7,166 nucleotides of DNA from Rhodoferax sp. UBA4127 (GTDB taxonomy: Bacteria; Pseudomonadota; Gammaproteobacteria; Burkholderiales; Burkholderiaceae_C), in the NCBI GenBank assembly GCA_002381045.1, contig DFWT01000013.1:4629-11794 (forward strand), given 5' to 3'. The notes under the pieces were generated by a model. It was given only the letters and a program-made list of their open reading frames with translations. It made no database searches and had not been told where the DNA came from. Numbering within the stretch: position 1 is the stretch's first letter; each line of letters opens with the position of its first letter. Below, in pieces: positions 1 through 5,839 of the stretch. A program made the translations under genes and the position numbers.

Positions 1-360
1 CTGCTGCGCCGGGTGCGCGATTATGCAGATGTGAAAGGTGCGGGTGAAATCACGCTGGACATTGCCAACCGCGCCTTGCAGATGCTAGACGTGGACCCGC
101 AGGGCTTTGATTTGATGGACCGCAAACTGCTTGAAGCTGTGATTCATCGCTTTGACGGTGGCCCGGTCGGGCTGGACAACATTGCCGCCAGCATTGGTGA
201 AGAGCGCGAAACCATTGAAGACGTAATTGAGCCGTACCTGATTCAACAGGGCTACCTGCAACGCACACCACGTGGTCGCATTGCTACCTTGGCGGCCTAC
301 CGGCACCTGGGTGTCACGCCGCCGGCCAATCAAAACAACTCGGACATGTTTGGCGTCTAA
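1..360 (+). CDS. ruvB: Holliday junction branch-migration ATPase RuvB, C-terminal part (5' end cut by window)
   Basis: This is the last 119 residues of RuvB, the hexameric AAA+ motor that, with RuvA, drives branch migration of Holliday junctions before RuvC cleavage. The reading frame is open from base 1 and ends at the TAA at 358-360. The ATPase core lies outside the window. What remains is the end of the small AAA+ lid domain (residues 1-30 of the fragment, starting LLRRVRDYADVK) and the winged-helix DNA-binding domain. Conserved RuvB segments are MDRKLLEAVI, GGPVGLDN (residues 53-60), IGEERETIEDVIEPYLIQQG and the DNA-contacting RTPRGR (88-93). The fragment matches E. coli RuvB closely from memory, with a short extra tail ending DMFGV. 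The next gene converges from the other strand after 6 bp. No sign of damage. Confidence 0.97.
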   Translation: MLRRVRDYADVKGAGEITLDIANRALQMLDVDPQGFDLMDRKLLEAVIHRFDGGPVGLDNIAASIGEERETIEDVIEPYLIQQGYLQRTPRGRIATLAAYRHLGVTPPANQNNSDMFGV

Positions 361-366
361 GCCAAG

Positions 367-1005
367 CTAAGCGCTGGTTTCGTCCAGCGTCGCTTCTTCA
401 AGGTGACTGGTATCAGCCCAGCCCACCAAAGTCAGGCCGTCAGGCGTCCAGAGTAGACGGTTGATGGCGGCATTGCCCAAGTGCCAAGCGCGCGGTGCTT
501 GCAATTCCTGGCCTGTGGCCAGCCGGTACAGGATGTCCATCACCCCGCCATGGGCCACCAGCACGATTTGTCCGCCGATATGGGGCTCGGCTAGCGCGTC
601 GACGGTGCTGGCCACCCGCTCGCGCATCGCAAGCAGGGATTCGCCGCCGGGTGGCGCCCAGTCGGGTATCCGTTTGCGCCACAGTTCGGATTCGTCAGGC
701 CACTGCGTCGCAATTTCGGCGTAGGTTTTCCCCTCAAATGTGCCAAAACCTCTCTCACGCAAACCCATGTTGGCAATCAGCGGCGCCTCCGTAGCGTGCG
801 CAATGGCGTTGGCTGTTTGCCAGGCGCGCAACAGGTCGCTGGAATACACCGCATCCACCGCGTCGTGGGCCACAGCGCGCGCCACTTGCGCGGCTTGCCA
901 GATGCCTTTGGTGTTAAGCGCAATGTCCAGATGACCCTGCAGACGGGTGTCAACGTTCCAAGCGGTTTCACCGTGACGGATGGCGATGAGACGGGTGGCT
1001 TGCAT
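367..1005 (-). CDS. Histidine phosphatase superfamily protein (phosphoglycerate mutase/CobC-like)
   Basis: A 212-residue cytoplasmic enzyme of the histidine phosphatase (phosphoglycerate mutase-like) superfamily, which hydrolyses or transfers phosphate through a phospho-histidine. The RHGET motif at residues 10-14 supplies the nucleophile His11 and Arg10. Further expected active-site residues are Arg60 (YSSDLLRAWQTA), Glu84 (LRERGFGTFEG) and the second histidine, His152 (LVAHGGVMD). The order and spacing are typical of the GpmB/CobC/PhoE-like group of about 200 residues, where substrate cannot be read from sequence. The family includes broad phosphatases, alpha-ribazole phosphatases and cofactor-independent-type mutase annotations. 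No signal peptide is visible. The ATG at 1003-1005 gives a start directly before the conserved strand. No Shine-Dalgarno sequence is visible, and the preceding lipoprotein gene ends only 9 bp upstream, so translational coupling is possible. It is the last gene of the minus-strand cluster and converges on ruvB. Confidence 0.93.
   Translation of the reverse strand: MQATRLIAIRHGETAWNVDTRLQGHLDIALNTKGIWQAAQVARAVAHDAVDAVYSSDLLRAWQTANAIAHATEAPLIANMGLRERGFGTFEGKTYAEIATQWPDESELWRKRIPDWAPPGGESLLAMRERVASTVDALAEPHIGGQIVLVAHGGVMDILYRLATGQELQAPRAWHLGNAAINRLLWTPDGLTLVGWADTSHLEEATLDETSA
371..399 (+). terminator. Possible weak hairpin terminator for ruvB
   Basis: Just after the ruvB stop codon, CGCTGG (372-377) and CCAGCG (384-389) form a perfect 6-bp inverted repeat around a 6-base loop. 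It is followed by a T/C-rich stretch (390-399) rather than a clean T run. It lies inside the 3' end of the convergent phosphatase gene, so it may only reflect coding sequence. The position suits a terminator for ruvB, but the weak U tract makes this tentative. Confidence 0.25.
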
Positions 1006-1014
1006 GGGGGTAGA

Positions 1015-1614
1015 TTAACGGGGGATTTCTATACGAACCTGACGCACCCCGGGTGGCGGTGCGGGGTAGCCGTCAAGGGCAGCGTCCAGCATGGCGGCCA
1101 GCACGGCGTCCGTGTCTGACCAAATGTCTTCATTGCTGGCATGGCTCTCAAATACCACCACACCCGCAGCATCACGCATGACCAGGCTGACCTGGCGCCA
1201 GTAGATGGTTTGGCTGTCCAGCCCGGGGAACAGTGCCCCCCGGTGGCCGAAGCCAATGCTGCCACTGCCAAACACCCAACCCATGCCAAGCCCAAGGTGC
1301 AGGCCGCCGTCAGTGGACGTGGTTTCTTGGCGTTGCACCAGGGAGACTTGCACCCGCAACGGGGCACCGTCTTTTTGCGAAAGTCCCACCTTGAGCAGCG
1401 CCTCTTGCGCCAAGGCTTCCAGTTTGTCCTGGCTTGCCGGATGGGCAGCCTGCGACGGCAGGCGCTCAAACTGGTAACCGGTGCCCGCAGAAATGGTTTG
1501 AGGTGCAAAGCTGTTGACCTGCGCGTCAACCAGTCGGGTACTGGCGCAGCCTGACAAACCAATTGCTGCTAAAAAGATAGCTATTCGCGCAATATTTATG
1601 AGAGCTAGAGGCAT
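1015..1614 (-). CDS. DUF4136-type lipoprotein
   Basis: A predicted outer-membrane or periplasmic lipoprotein of 199 residues. The N-terminus is a short hydrophobic signal segment followed by the lipobox LSGC (residues 20-23), so Cys23 would be lipidated and begin the mature protein. The mature part fits the DUF4136 pattern: an early strand (VDAQVNSFAP), a YQFERLPS segment, a helix with EALAQEALLKVGL (compare the family's L...G motif), a glycine-rich central loop (GGLHLGLGMGWVFGSGSIGFG, in part) and a C-terminal AMLDAALDGYPAPPPG. The function of the family is unknown. The ATG at 1612-1614 has a good Shine-Dalgarno GAGG (1620-1623 on this strand, 5-base spacing), and an in-frame TAA, which is also the ttcA stop, lies six codons upstream, so the start is fixed. 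The first 15 or so codons coincide with an AT-rich repeat-like sequence (see the repeat entry). The gene sits 15 bp after ttcA and 9 bp before the phosphatase. Confidence 0.85.
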   Translation of the reverse strand: MPLALINIARIAIFLAAIGLSGCASTRLVDAQVNSFAPQTISAGTGYQFERLPSQAAHPASQDKLEALAQEALLKVGLSQKDGAPLRVQVSLVQRQETTSTDGGLHLGLGMGWVFGSGSIGFGHRGALFPGLDSQTIYWRQVSLVMRDAAGVVVFESHASNEDIWSDTDAVLAAMLDAALDGYPAPPPGVRQVRIEIPR

Positions 1615-1620
1615 ATTTTC
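1568..1620. repeat. Possible Comamonadaceae-type dispersed repeat copy within the lipoprotein gene start
   Basis: Unlike its GC-rich surroundings this stretch is AT-rich. It carries the order AAAAAGATAGCTATT, CGCGCAATATTTATG and AGAGCTAGAGGCATATTTT on the + strand. From memory this resembles a very common short repeat of Comamonadaceae genomes with the skeleton GATAGCTGCT, GCGC, AT-rich spacer, GCGCTAGAGGC, T run. The two AGCTA-containing arms and the GCTAGAGGC block are visible. The copy would be degenerate and overlaps the ribosome-binding region and signal-peptide codons of the DUF4136 lipoprotein. The identification relies on recall, not on a comparison. Confidence 0.4.
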
Positions 1621-1629
1621 CTCATAGGG

Positions 1630-2604
1630 TTAAGTTTGCACCCATTGGATCTTTCCCATGCTGGGCAGGTGAAATTCCTCTTGGTCAAAGGCTTTGTCGC
1701 CCGCCTCATCAGCCAGGCCGGTGGTCTGGATGTCCTTGAAGTTGTAGCGCGAGGCATCCATCAAATGGGACGGCACCACGTTTTGCAGCGCGGTGAACAT
1801 GGTCTCGGTGCGGCCGGGGTACTGGCGCTCCCACTGGTGCATCATGCGTTTGATTTCCTGGCGCTGCAGGTTTTCCTGGCTGCCACACAAAGAACACGGA
1901 ATGATCGGAAACTGGCGGTGCTCGGCCCAGGCAATCAGATCCTTTTCGGCCACATTGGCCAGTGGCCTAATCACAATGTGGCCACCATCGTCACTCACCA
2001 TTTTGGGTGGCATGCCTTTGAGCTTGCCGGCAAAAAACATGTTCAAAAAGAAGGTGTGCAACATGTCATCGCGGTGGTGGCCCAGCGCGATTTTGGTGAT
2101 CTTCAGCTCGTCTGCTACCCGGTACAAAATGCCACGGCGCAGGCGGCTGCACAGGCTGCACATTGTCTTGCCCTCGGGCACCACTTTTTTGACGATGCTG
2201 TAGGTATCCTGGGTTTCGATGTGGAACTCAATGCCCAGTTTGGCCAAATACTCCGGCAGGATGTGCGCCGGAAAACCGGGCTGCTTTTGGTCCAAGTTGA
2301 CGGCGACGATGTCAAAGTGAATGGGCGCGCGTTGCTGCAGTTTGATCAGAATGTCCAGTAGGCCAAAACTGTCTTTGCCGCCACTCACACACACCATCAC
2401 GCGGTCGCCTTCTTCAATCATGTTGAAGTCGATGATGGCCTGACCCACCTGGCGGCACAAGCGCTTTTCCAGCTTGTGGGCCTCGCGCGTGGCCCGCACA
2501 GACAGCTCGTGCGCGGTTGCGGGCGGCTTGTGGCCAGGCACCGCGGGTGCGCTGGGTGATTGGGTGGATGCGTCCAGGGTCGGGTCAATCTCGACGGTGT
2601 TCAT
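1630..2604 (-). CDS. ttcA: tRNA 2-thiocytidine(32) synthetase TtcA
   Basis: TtcA is an ATP-dependent, iron-sulfur cytoplasmic enzyme that thiolates cytidine 32 of certain tRNAs. The protein has 324 residues, close to the E. coli form of about 311. The ATP-pyrophosphatase PP-loop SGGKDS is at residues 74-79, inside IEEGDRVMVCVSGGKDS. The first CxxC, in CSLCSRLRRG, is at C149/C152; the second, IPCSLCGSQENLQRQ, is at C237/C240. These carry the cluster ligands of the family. AVNLDQKQPGFP, IALGHHRDD and RYPGRTETMF are also near-invariant. Residues 1-34 form a Pro/Ala/Ser/Thr-rich, probably disordered leader absent from E. coli. The ATG at 2602-2604 was chosen over an in-frame TTG two codons upstream (2608-2610), which would overlap the folB stop. 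A weak GAGA lies 6 bases upstream. The gene starts 2 bp after folB ends, so coupling is likely. Confidence 0.97.
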   Translation of the reverse strand: MNTVEIDPTLDASTQSPSAPAVPGHKPPATAHELSVRATREAHKLEKRLCRQVGQAIIDFNMIEEGDRVMVCVSGGKDSFGLLDILIKLQQRAPIHFDIVAVNLDQKQPGFPAHILPEYLAKLGIEFHIETQDTYSIVKKVVPEGKTMCSLCSRLRRGILYRVADELKITKIALGHHRDDMLHTFFLNMFFAGKLKGMPPKMVSDDGGHIVIRPLANVAEKDLIAWAEHRQFPIIPCSLCGSQENLQRQEIKRMMHQWERQYPGRTETMFTALQNVVPSHLMDASRYNFKDIQTTGLADEAGDKAFDQEEFHLPSMGKIQWVQT

Positions 2605-2606
2605 GC

Positions 2607-3002
2607 TCAATCTCGTTTCCAGTCGCCGGTTTCCATCCGGATCGCGACTTCGCAGTCGGCAAAAATTTCCAGCTTGGCAATCTTGACCCGCACGCCTTTG
2701 ACATTGGGCAACTGCATCAGTCGGTTAGCCAGTTTGCCGATCAAAGTCTCCAGCAGGTTCACATGCTCGGCGGTGCATTCATCGATGATGATCTTGCGTA
2801 CCTTGCGGTAGTCCAGCACGTGCGTGATGTCGTCGTCGCAGGGCAAGAGCGGCTGCTGGCCCAGGCTCAGTTCGGCATCCACCTGAATCGGTTGTGGGGC
2901 GTTTTTTTCAGCTTCCAGAATCCCTAAGTTGGCGTCGAAACGCAAGCCCGTCAGGGTCAGGGTTTGCAAGCCAAGGGTGTGGCTGAAGCTTTGGGATGTC
3001 AT
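2607..3002 (-). CDS. folB: Dihydroneopterin aldolase family protein (FolB, possibly FolX-like)
   Basis: A 131-residue tunnel-fold pterin enzyme. FolB cleaves 7,8-dihydroneopterin to 6-hydroxymethyl-dihydropterin and glycolaldehyde in folate synthesis; the paralogue FolX epimerises dihydroneopterin triphosphate. Family active-site residues can be placed by spacing: Glu32 (GILEAEK), Tyr65 (VLDYRKV), Glu85 (NLLETL) and Lys110 (VKIAKLEIF), matching the 22/54/74/100 pattern known for S. aureus FolB. The Lys is followed by Leu, whereas most FolB proteins have Lys-Pro. As I recall, E. coli FolX also has Lys-Leu and a similar NYRTV segment. The ATG at 3000-3002 was chosen because a TTG further upstream (3051-3053) would overlap the SDR gene and add residues unlike the family. 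The gene lies 25 bp after the pteridine-reductase-like SDR and 2 bp before ttcA. Family assignment is firm; FolB versus FolX is not settled. Confidence 0.88.
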   Translation of the reverse strand: MTSQSFSHTLGLQTLTLTGLRFDANLGILEAEKNAPQPIQVDAELSLGQQPLLPCDDDITHVLDYRKVRKIIIDECTAEHVNLLETLIGKLANRLMQLPNVKGVRVKIAKLEIFADCEVAIRMETGDWKRD

Positions 3003-3027
3003 GGGAATTTCAGCCGCGCAGTGCGGT

Positions 3028-3822
3028 TCACAAAAGCGAGAAGTCGCGCTCAAACTTCATCAGGTGCTGGCCACCATCCACCAGCAGCGTGGTGCCGGTG
3101 ATGGAGTTGTTGTTCAGGGCAAAGGCCACCGTAGCTGCCACATCGGCCGCAGTCGACGAATGGCCTAGCGGTGATAGCTTGTGCAGTGTCTCAAATTTTT
3201 CCGGGCTGAGCATGTGGCTGGTGAGCGTCAGCCCAGGAGCCACACCCACCACTCGAATGCGCGGCGCCAGCGCCAGAGCCAGCATGGTATTGGCGGCTTC
3301 CAGCGCAGCTTTGGAAAGGGTGTAGCTGACAAAGTCGGGGTTGGGGTTCCACAGTTTCTGGTCCAGCAAATTCACCACCACACCCTTGGCATTGGCGCGG
3401 GTCAGCAGATGGCTGTGCAAGGCTTGGCTGAGCAAAATGGCTGCGCCGGCGTTGGAGCGCATGTGTTTGTCCATCGCGGCGAAGCTGAAGGTCTCAGGCG
3501 TATCGTGCTCGAAGGTGGACGCGCTGTTGACCACCGCATCCACATGTCCGAATTCTTCGACCACGCTGGGCAACAGATTGCGCACGGCGGTCTCGTTTGA
3601 TAGGTTTGCACGAAATGAGGCGCAAGCCCCCGCCAATCTTGTGCAATCAGCTACTGTTATGCGAGCATCTTCGACTGAATCCCGGTAGTGCACCGCAATC
3701 CGCCAACCGGCCTGCGCCAAATTCAGGGCAATCTCACGGCCCAGGCGTTTGGCCGCACCGGTGATCAGCACCGTGGGCTGCTTCGGCTTGGGTGCGTCGG
3801 TGGGGGAGTGAGTAGACGACAT
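3028..3822 (-). CDS. Short-chain dehydrogenase/reductase, pteridine reductase (PTR1/FolM)-like
   Basis: A 264-residue NADP-type SDR with a Rossmann fold. The cofactor loop is TGAAKRLG (residues 21-28); Arg-Leu-Gly replaces the classical Gly-x-Gly end, as in pteridine reductases. HYRDS (45-49) follows strand 2, NSAS (99-102) replaces the usual NNAG, and the catalytic residues are Tyr167 and Lys171 (YTLSK). The usual catalytic Ser is replaced by Asp154, exactly 13 residues before the Tyr, the spacing of the Asp-Tyr-Lys triad of Leishmania PTR1. GVAPGLTL and SITGTTLLVDGGQHL close the fold. Known relatives reduce dihydropterins or dihydrofolate with NADPH, and the adjacent FolB-family gene supports a pterin substrate here. 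The ATG at 3820-3822 was chosen over an upstream start at 3954, which would overlap the divergent methyltransferase by more than 100 bp and add non-SDR residues. It is the first gene of the minus cluster. No clear Shine-Dalgarno. Confidence 0.9.
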   Translation of the reverse strand: MSSTHSPTDAPKPKQPTVLITGAAKRLGREIALNLAQAGWRIAVHYRDSVEDARITVADCTRLAGACASFRANLSNETAVRNLLPSVVEEFGHVDAVVNSASTFEHDTPETFSFAAMDKHMRSNAGAAILLSQALHSHLLTRANAKGVVVNLLDQKLWNPNPDFVSYTLSKAALEAANTMLALALAPRIRVVGVAPGLTLTSHMLSPEKFETLHKLSPLGHSSTAADVAATVAFALNNNSITGTTLLVDGGQHLMKFERDFSLL

Positions 3823-3827
3823 TCGGG

Positions 3828-3841
3828 GACAATTCCAGACT
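3828..3841 (+). promoter_or_regulatory. Possible -10 element with very short leader for the methyltransferase
   Basis: The two divergent start codons are only 19 bp apart. GACAAT (3828-3833), preceded by GGG, matches four of six bases of a sigma-70 -10 hexamer. It would place the transcript start within a few bases of the ATG at 3842. No Shine-Dalgarno is visible before that ATG, which agrees with a leaderless or near-leaderless message. No convincing -35 was found. Tentative. Confidence 0.25.
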
Positions 3842-4984
3842 ATGGCAACAACCAACAGTTTAACGAACGAGCTGCAAACGCACATCGCCGCCGCCATTGC
3901 GCGCGCAAGCGGCTGGATCGGCTTTGATACCTTCATGGACCTGGCCCTGTACACACCCGGCCTGGGCTACTACGCCCATGGCAGCGCCAAATTTGGCAGC
4001 TTGCCCTACACCGTGCAGGACGGCGCCCGGGTGGCAGGGAGCGACTTTGTGACTGCGCCCGAGATTTCGCCCTTGTTTGGCTGGACCCTGGCACAGCAGG
4101 TGATTGAGGCCTTGCAGGTCACCGGGACGGCGCAAGTGTGGGAGTTTGGCGCTGGTTCAGGCGCATTGGCGTTGCAGGTTCTGCACGCCTTGCAGGCTCA
4201 AGGCGTGACGCTTGAGCGCTACACGATTGTGGACATCTCAGGTAGTTTGCGAGAGCGCCAGCACGCCACGCTGGCGGCGTTTGCGGGGCAGGTGCACTGG
4301 GTGGATGCCTTACCCGAACGCATGCAGGGCGTGGTGCTGGGCAATGAGTTGCTGGATGCCATGCCGGTCAAATTGCTGGCTCGGGTCAAGGGCGCGTGGT
4401 TCGAGCGTGGGGTGGTGCTGGCTGAACCGAACGCTGATGGGCAAACCGGTTTGGCCTGGCAAGACCGGCCGACAGAATTGCGCCCGCCCATTGACATCCC
4501 TGGCGACCACGATTACCTGACCGAGGTCCATGCACAGGGCGAGTCCTTCATCCGCACACTGGGCGACAAGTTGGAACGCGGCGCTGCCTTTCTGTTGGAC
4601 TATGGCTTTCCTGAGGCGGAGTACTACCATCCCCAGCGCCACATGGGCACGGTGATGTGCCACAAGGCGCATCAGGTAGATAGTGATCCCTTGAGCGAGG
4701 TGGGGCAAAAGGACATCACCGCGCACGTGAACTTCACCGGTGTCGCGCTGGCGGGCAATGAAGCCGGGCTGGATGTGCTGGGCTACTGCAACCAGGCACG
4801 TTTTTTGATCAATTGCGGCTTGCTCATTCAAATGGAAGCCGCCGACTTGCCGACCCGCGTGATGGCGCAAAAACTGGTCATGGAGCATGAAATGGGCGAA
4901 CTCTTCAAGGTGATCGGCTTTTACAAGGGCGAGCCTTGGCAGGCCATGGGGTTCATGCATCGCGACAAAACGCATACGCTGTGA
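3842..4984 (+). CDS. MidA/NDUFAF7-family SAM-dependent methyltransferase (COG1565)
   Basis: A 380-residue class I methyltransferase of the MidA/NDUFAF7 family. The eukaryotic members dimethylate an arginine of complex I subunit NDUFS2 and are needed for complex I assembly; the bacterial role is inferred. Family motifs appear in order: FMDLALYTPGLGYYAHG (residues 31-47), the DFVTAPEISPLFG block (68-80), the SAM-binding EFGAGSG (101-107), the end of strand 2 at YTIVDIS (127-133) and GNELLDAMPVK (167-177). Further on are FLLDYGFPEAEYYHPQR and the HVNFTGVA segment near residue 300. No signal peptide is present. Between the GYY motif and DFVTAPE there is a modest insertion (KFGSLPYTVQDGARVAG). The ATG at 3842 gives a normal N-terminus. 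It is transcribed divergently from the SDR gene, and the DUF2905 gene follows 51 bp later. Confidence 0.93.
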   Translation: MATTNSLTNELQTHIAAAIARASGWIGFDTFMDLALYTPGLGYYAHGSAKFGSLPYTVQDGARVAGSDFVTAPEISPLFGWTLAQQVIEALQVTGTAQVWEFGAGSGALALQVLHALQAQGVTLERYTIVDISGSLRERQHATLAAFAGQVHWVDALPERMQGVVLGNELLDAMPVKLLARVKGAWFERGVVLAEPNADGQTGLAWQDRPTELRPPIDIPGDHDYLTEVHAQGESFIRTLGDKLERGAAFLLDYGFPEAEYYHPQRHMGTVMCHKAHQVDSDPLSEVGQKDITAHVNFTGVALAGNEAGLDVLGYCNQARFLINCGLLIQMEAADLPTRVMAQKLVMEHEMGELFKVIGFYKGEPWQAMGFMHRDKTHTL

Positions 4985-5035
4985 TGCCATGACGAACCTC
5001 GAAATGACCTTTGTCGCGCGGCTTGGAGCCTATCC

Positions 5036-5230
5036 ATGATCCGTTGGCTGATCGTGGTGCTGCTGGCGCTGATTTTGCTTAACGGTCTCACGCCTTGGCT
5101 GCAGAAGCTGGGCTTTGGACGCTTGCCTGGTGACTTGCGGTTCAAGATTTTTGGCCGGGAAATTTTTCTGCCGTTTGCCACCACCATCATTCTCAGTTTG
5201 ATAGCAGCGGGTATCTCCAGAATTTTGTAG
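5036..5230 (+). CDS. DUF2905 family small membrane protein
   Basis: A 64-residue inner-membrane protein of unknown function. It has two hydrophobic segments (about residues 3-17, IRWLIVVLLALILL, and 46-61, PFATTIILSLIAAGIS) joined by a basic loop. The loop carries the family signature GFGRLPGDLRFKIFGREIFLPF (residues 26-47, in part), which is diagnostic of DUF2905. Length is typical. The ATG at 5036 has a Shine-Dalgarno GGAG (5025-5028) with 7-base spacing. The start overlaps, as ATGA, the stop of a 16-codon ORF that begins just after the methyltransferase gene (see findings). It probably shares a transcript with the methyltransferase. Confidence 0.9.
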   Translation: MIRWLIVVLLALILLNGLTPWLQKLGFGRLPGDLRFKIFGREIFLPFATTIILSLIAAGISRIL

Positions 5231-5244
5231 TGGGCGGCCTGGGC

Positions 5245-5272
5245 TTGATATTTCAGTGATCGGCAATATATG
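5245..5272 (+). promoter_or_regulatory. Candidate sigma-70 promoter for trxC
   Basis: In the 65-bp gap before trxC, TTGATA (5245-5250, five of six matches to TTGACA) is followed after 16 bases by TATATG (5267-5272, a partial match to TATAAT). This would start transcription near 5279, a few bases before the ribosome-binding site. The gap is locally AT-rich compared with its surroundings. I looked for the four-part OxyR pattern known upstream of E. coli trxC and did not see it. Confidence 0.45.
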
Positions 5273-5295
5273 GCTGTCATCAACCAGGACTTGCC

Positions 5296-5736
5296 ATGAC
5301 CGACCCGCTACACATTGTTTGCCCCCACTGCCACACCACCAACCGCGTTGCCCAAGCCAGTTTAGGCAGCGCCCCGGATTGCGGCGCCTGCCACAAGCCA
5401 TTGTTTGAAGCGCATTCCACAGCGCTGGACGAGGCCAGTTTTGACAAACACATCAGCCGCAACCAGATCCCTGTGTTGGTTGATTTTTGGGCACCCTGGT
5501 GCGGACCTTGTCGGCAAATGGCGCCTGGGTTTGAGCAGGCGGCCAAGCAGCTTGAGCCAATGGTACGCGTAGCCAAAGTGGACACCGAAGCCCATCAGAA
5601 TTTGGGTGCACGCTTCAACATCCGCAGCATCCCCACTCTGGCCCTGTTTGTGAATGGCCGCGAGGTGGCGCGCCAGGCCGGTGCCATGGGCGCAGCCGAT
5701 ATCGTGCGCTGGACCCAGCAGCATTTGCCGGGGTAA
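5296..5736 (+). CDS. trxC: Thioredoxin TrxC (thioredoxin 2)
   Basis: A 146-residue cytoplasmic thioredoxin with an N-terminal zinc ribbon, the hallmark that separates TrxC from TrxA. The ribbon cysteines are two CxxC pairs, C9/C12 (CPHC) and C29/C32 (CGAC). The thioredoxin fold follows: VLVDFWAPWCGPC with the redox pair C69/C72, VAKVDTEAHQNLGARFNIRSIPT with cis-Pro113, and LFVNGREVARQAGAM. Length and domain order are normal for the family (E. coli TrxC is about 139 residues). It reduces protein disulfides using electrons from thioredoxin reductase, and in E. coli it is linked to oxidative stress. The ATG at 5296 has AGGA (5286-5289) 6 bases upstream. It may have its own promoter in the 65-bp gap after the DUF2905 gene. 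Confidence 0.97.
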   Translation: MTDPLHIVCPHCHTTNRVAQASLGSAPDCGACHKPLFEAHSTALDEASFDKHISRNQIPVLVDFWAPWCGPCRQMAPGFEQAAKQLEPMVRVAKVDTEAHQNLGARFNIRSIPTLALFVNGREVARQAGAMGAADIVRWTQQHLPG

Positions 5737-5839
5737 TACCGCGGCTAGCGAGTGTCTGGGTGCCAGGAACAACATGGGCACGTAACCGGGGAATGGGCTT
5801 GGGTTTAGCATCCGGGCCATTCAACTTCGGGACGCTACC

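Noticed and set aside
1636..2361. Long + strand open frame (241 codons) opposite ttcA
   Set aside because: It lies entirely antisense to strongly conserved ttcA codons. Its product is His/Gln/Leu-rich without a recognisable domain, as expected of a shadow frame in GC-rich DNA.
3823..3954. Upstream start for the SDR (44 extra residues)
   Set aside because: It would overlap the divergent methyltransferase by over 100 bp, and the added residues do not resemble an SDR N-terminus. The ATG at 3822 places the Rossmann motif at a normal position.
4310..4990. Minus-strand open frame (226 codons) opposite the methyltransferase
   Set aside because: It overlaps a clear MidA-family gene on the other strand, has no recognisable motif, and is typical of shadow frames.
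5231..5295. OxyR operator upstream of trxC
   Set aside because: The expected four spaced ATAG/CTAT-type elements could not be found. Only a plain candidate promoter is visible.
5760..5781. Hairpin GTGCC/GGCAC downstream of trxC as a terminator
   Set aside because: The stem is only 5 bp with a 12-base loop and no following T run, so it is too weak to call.
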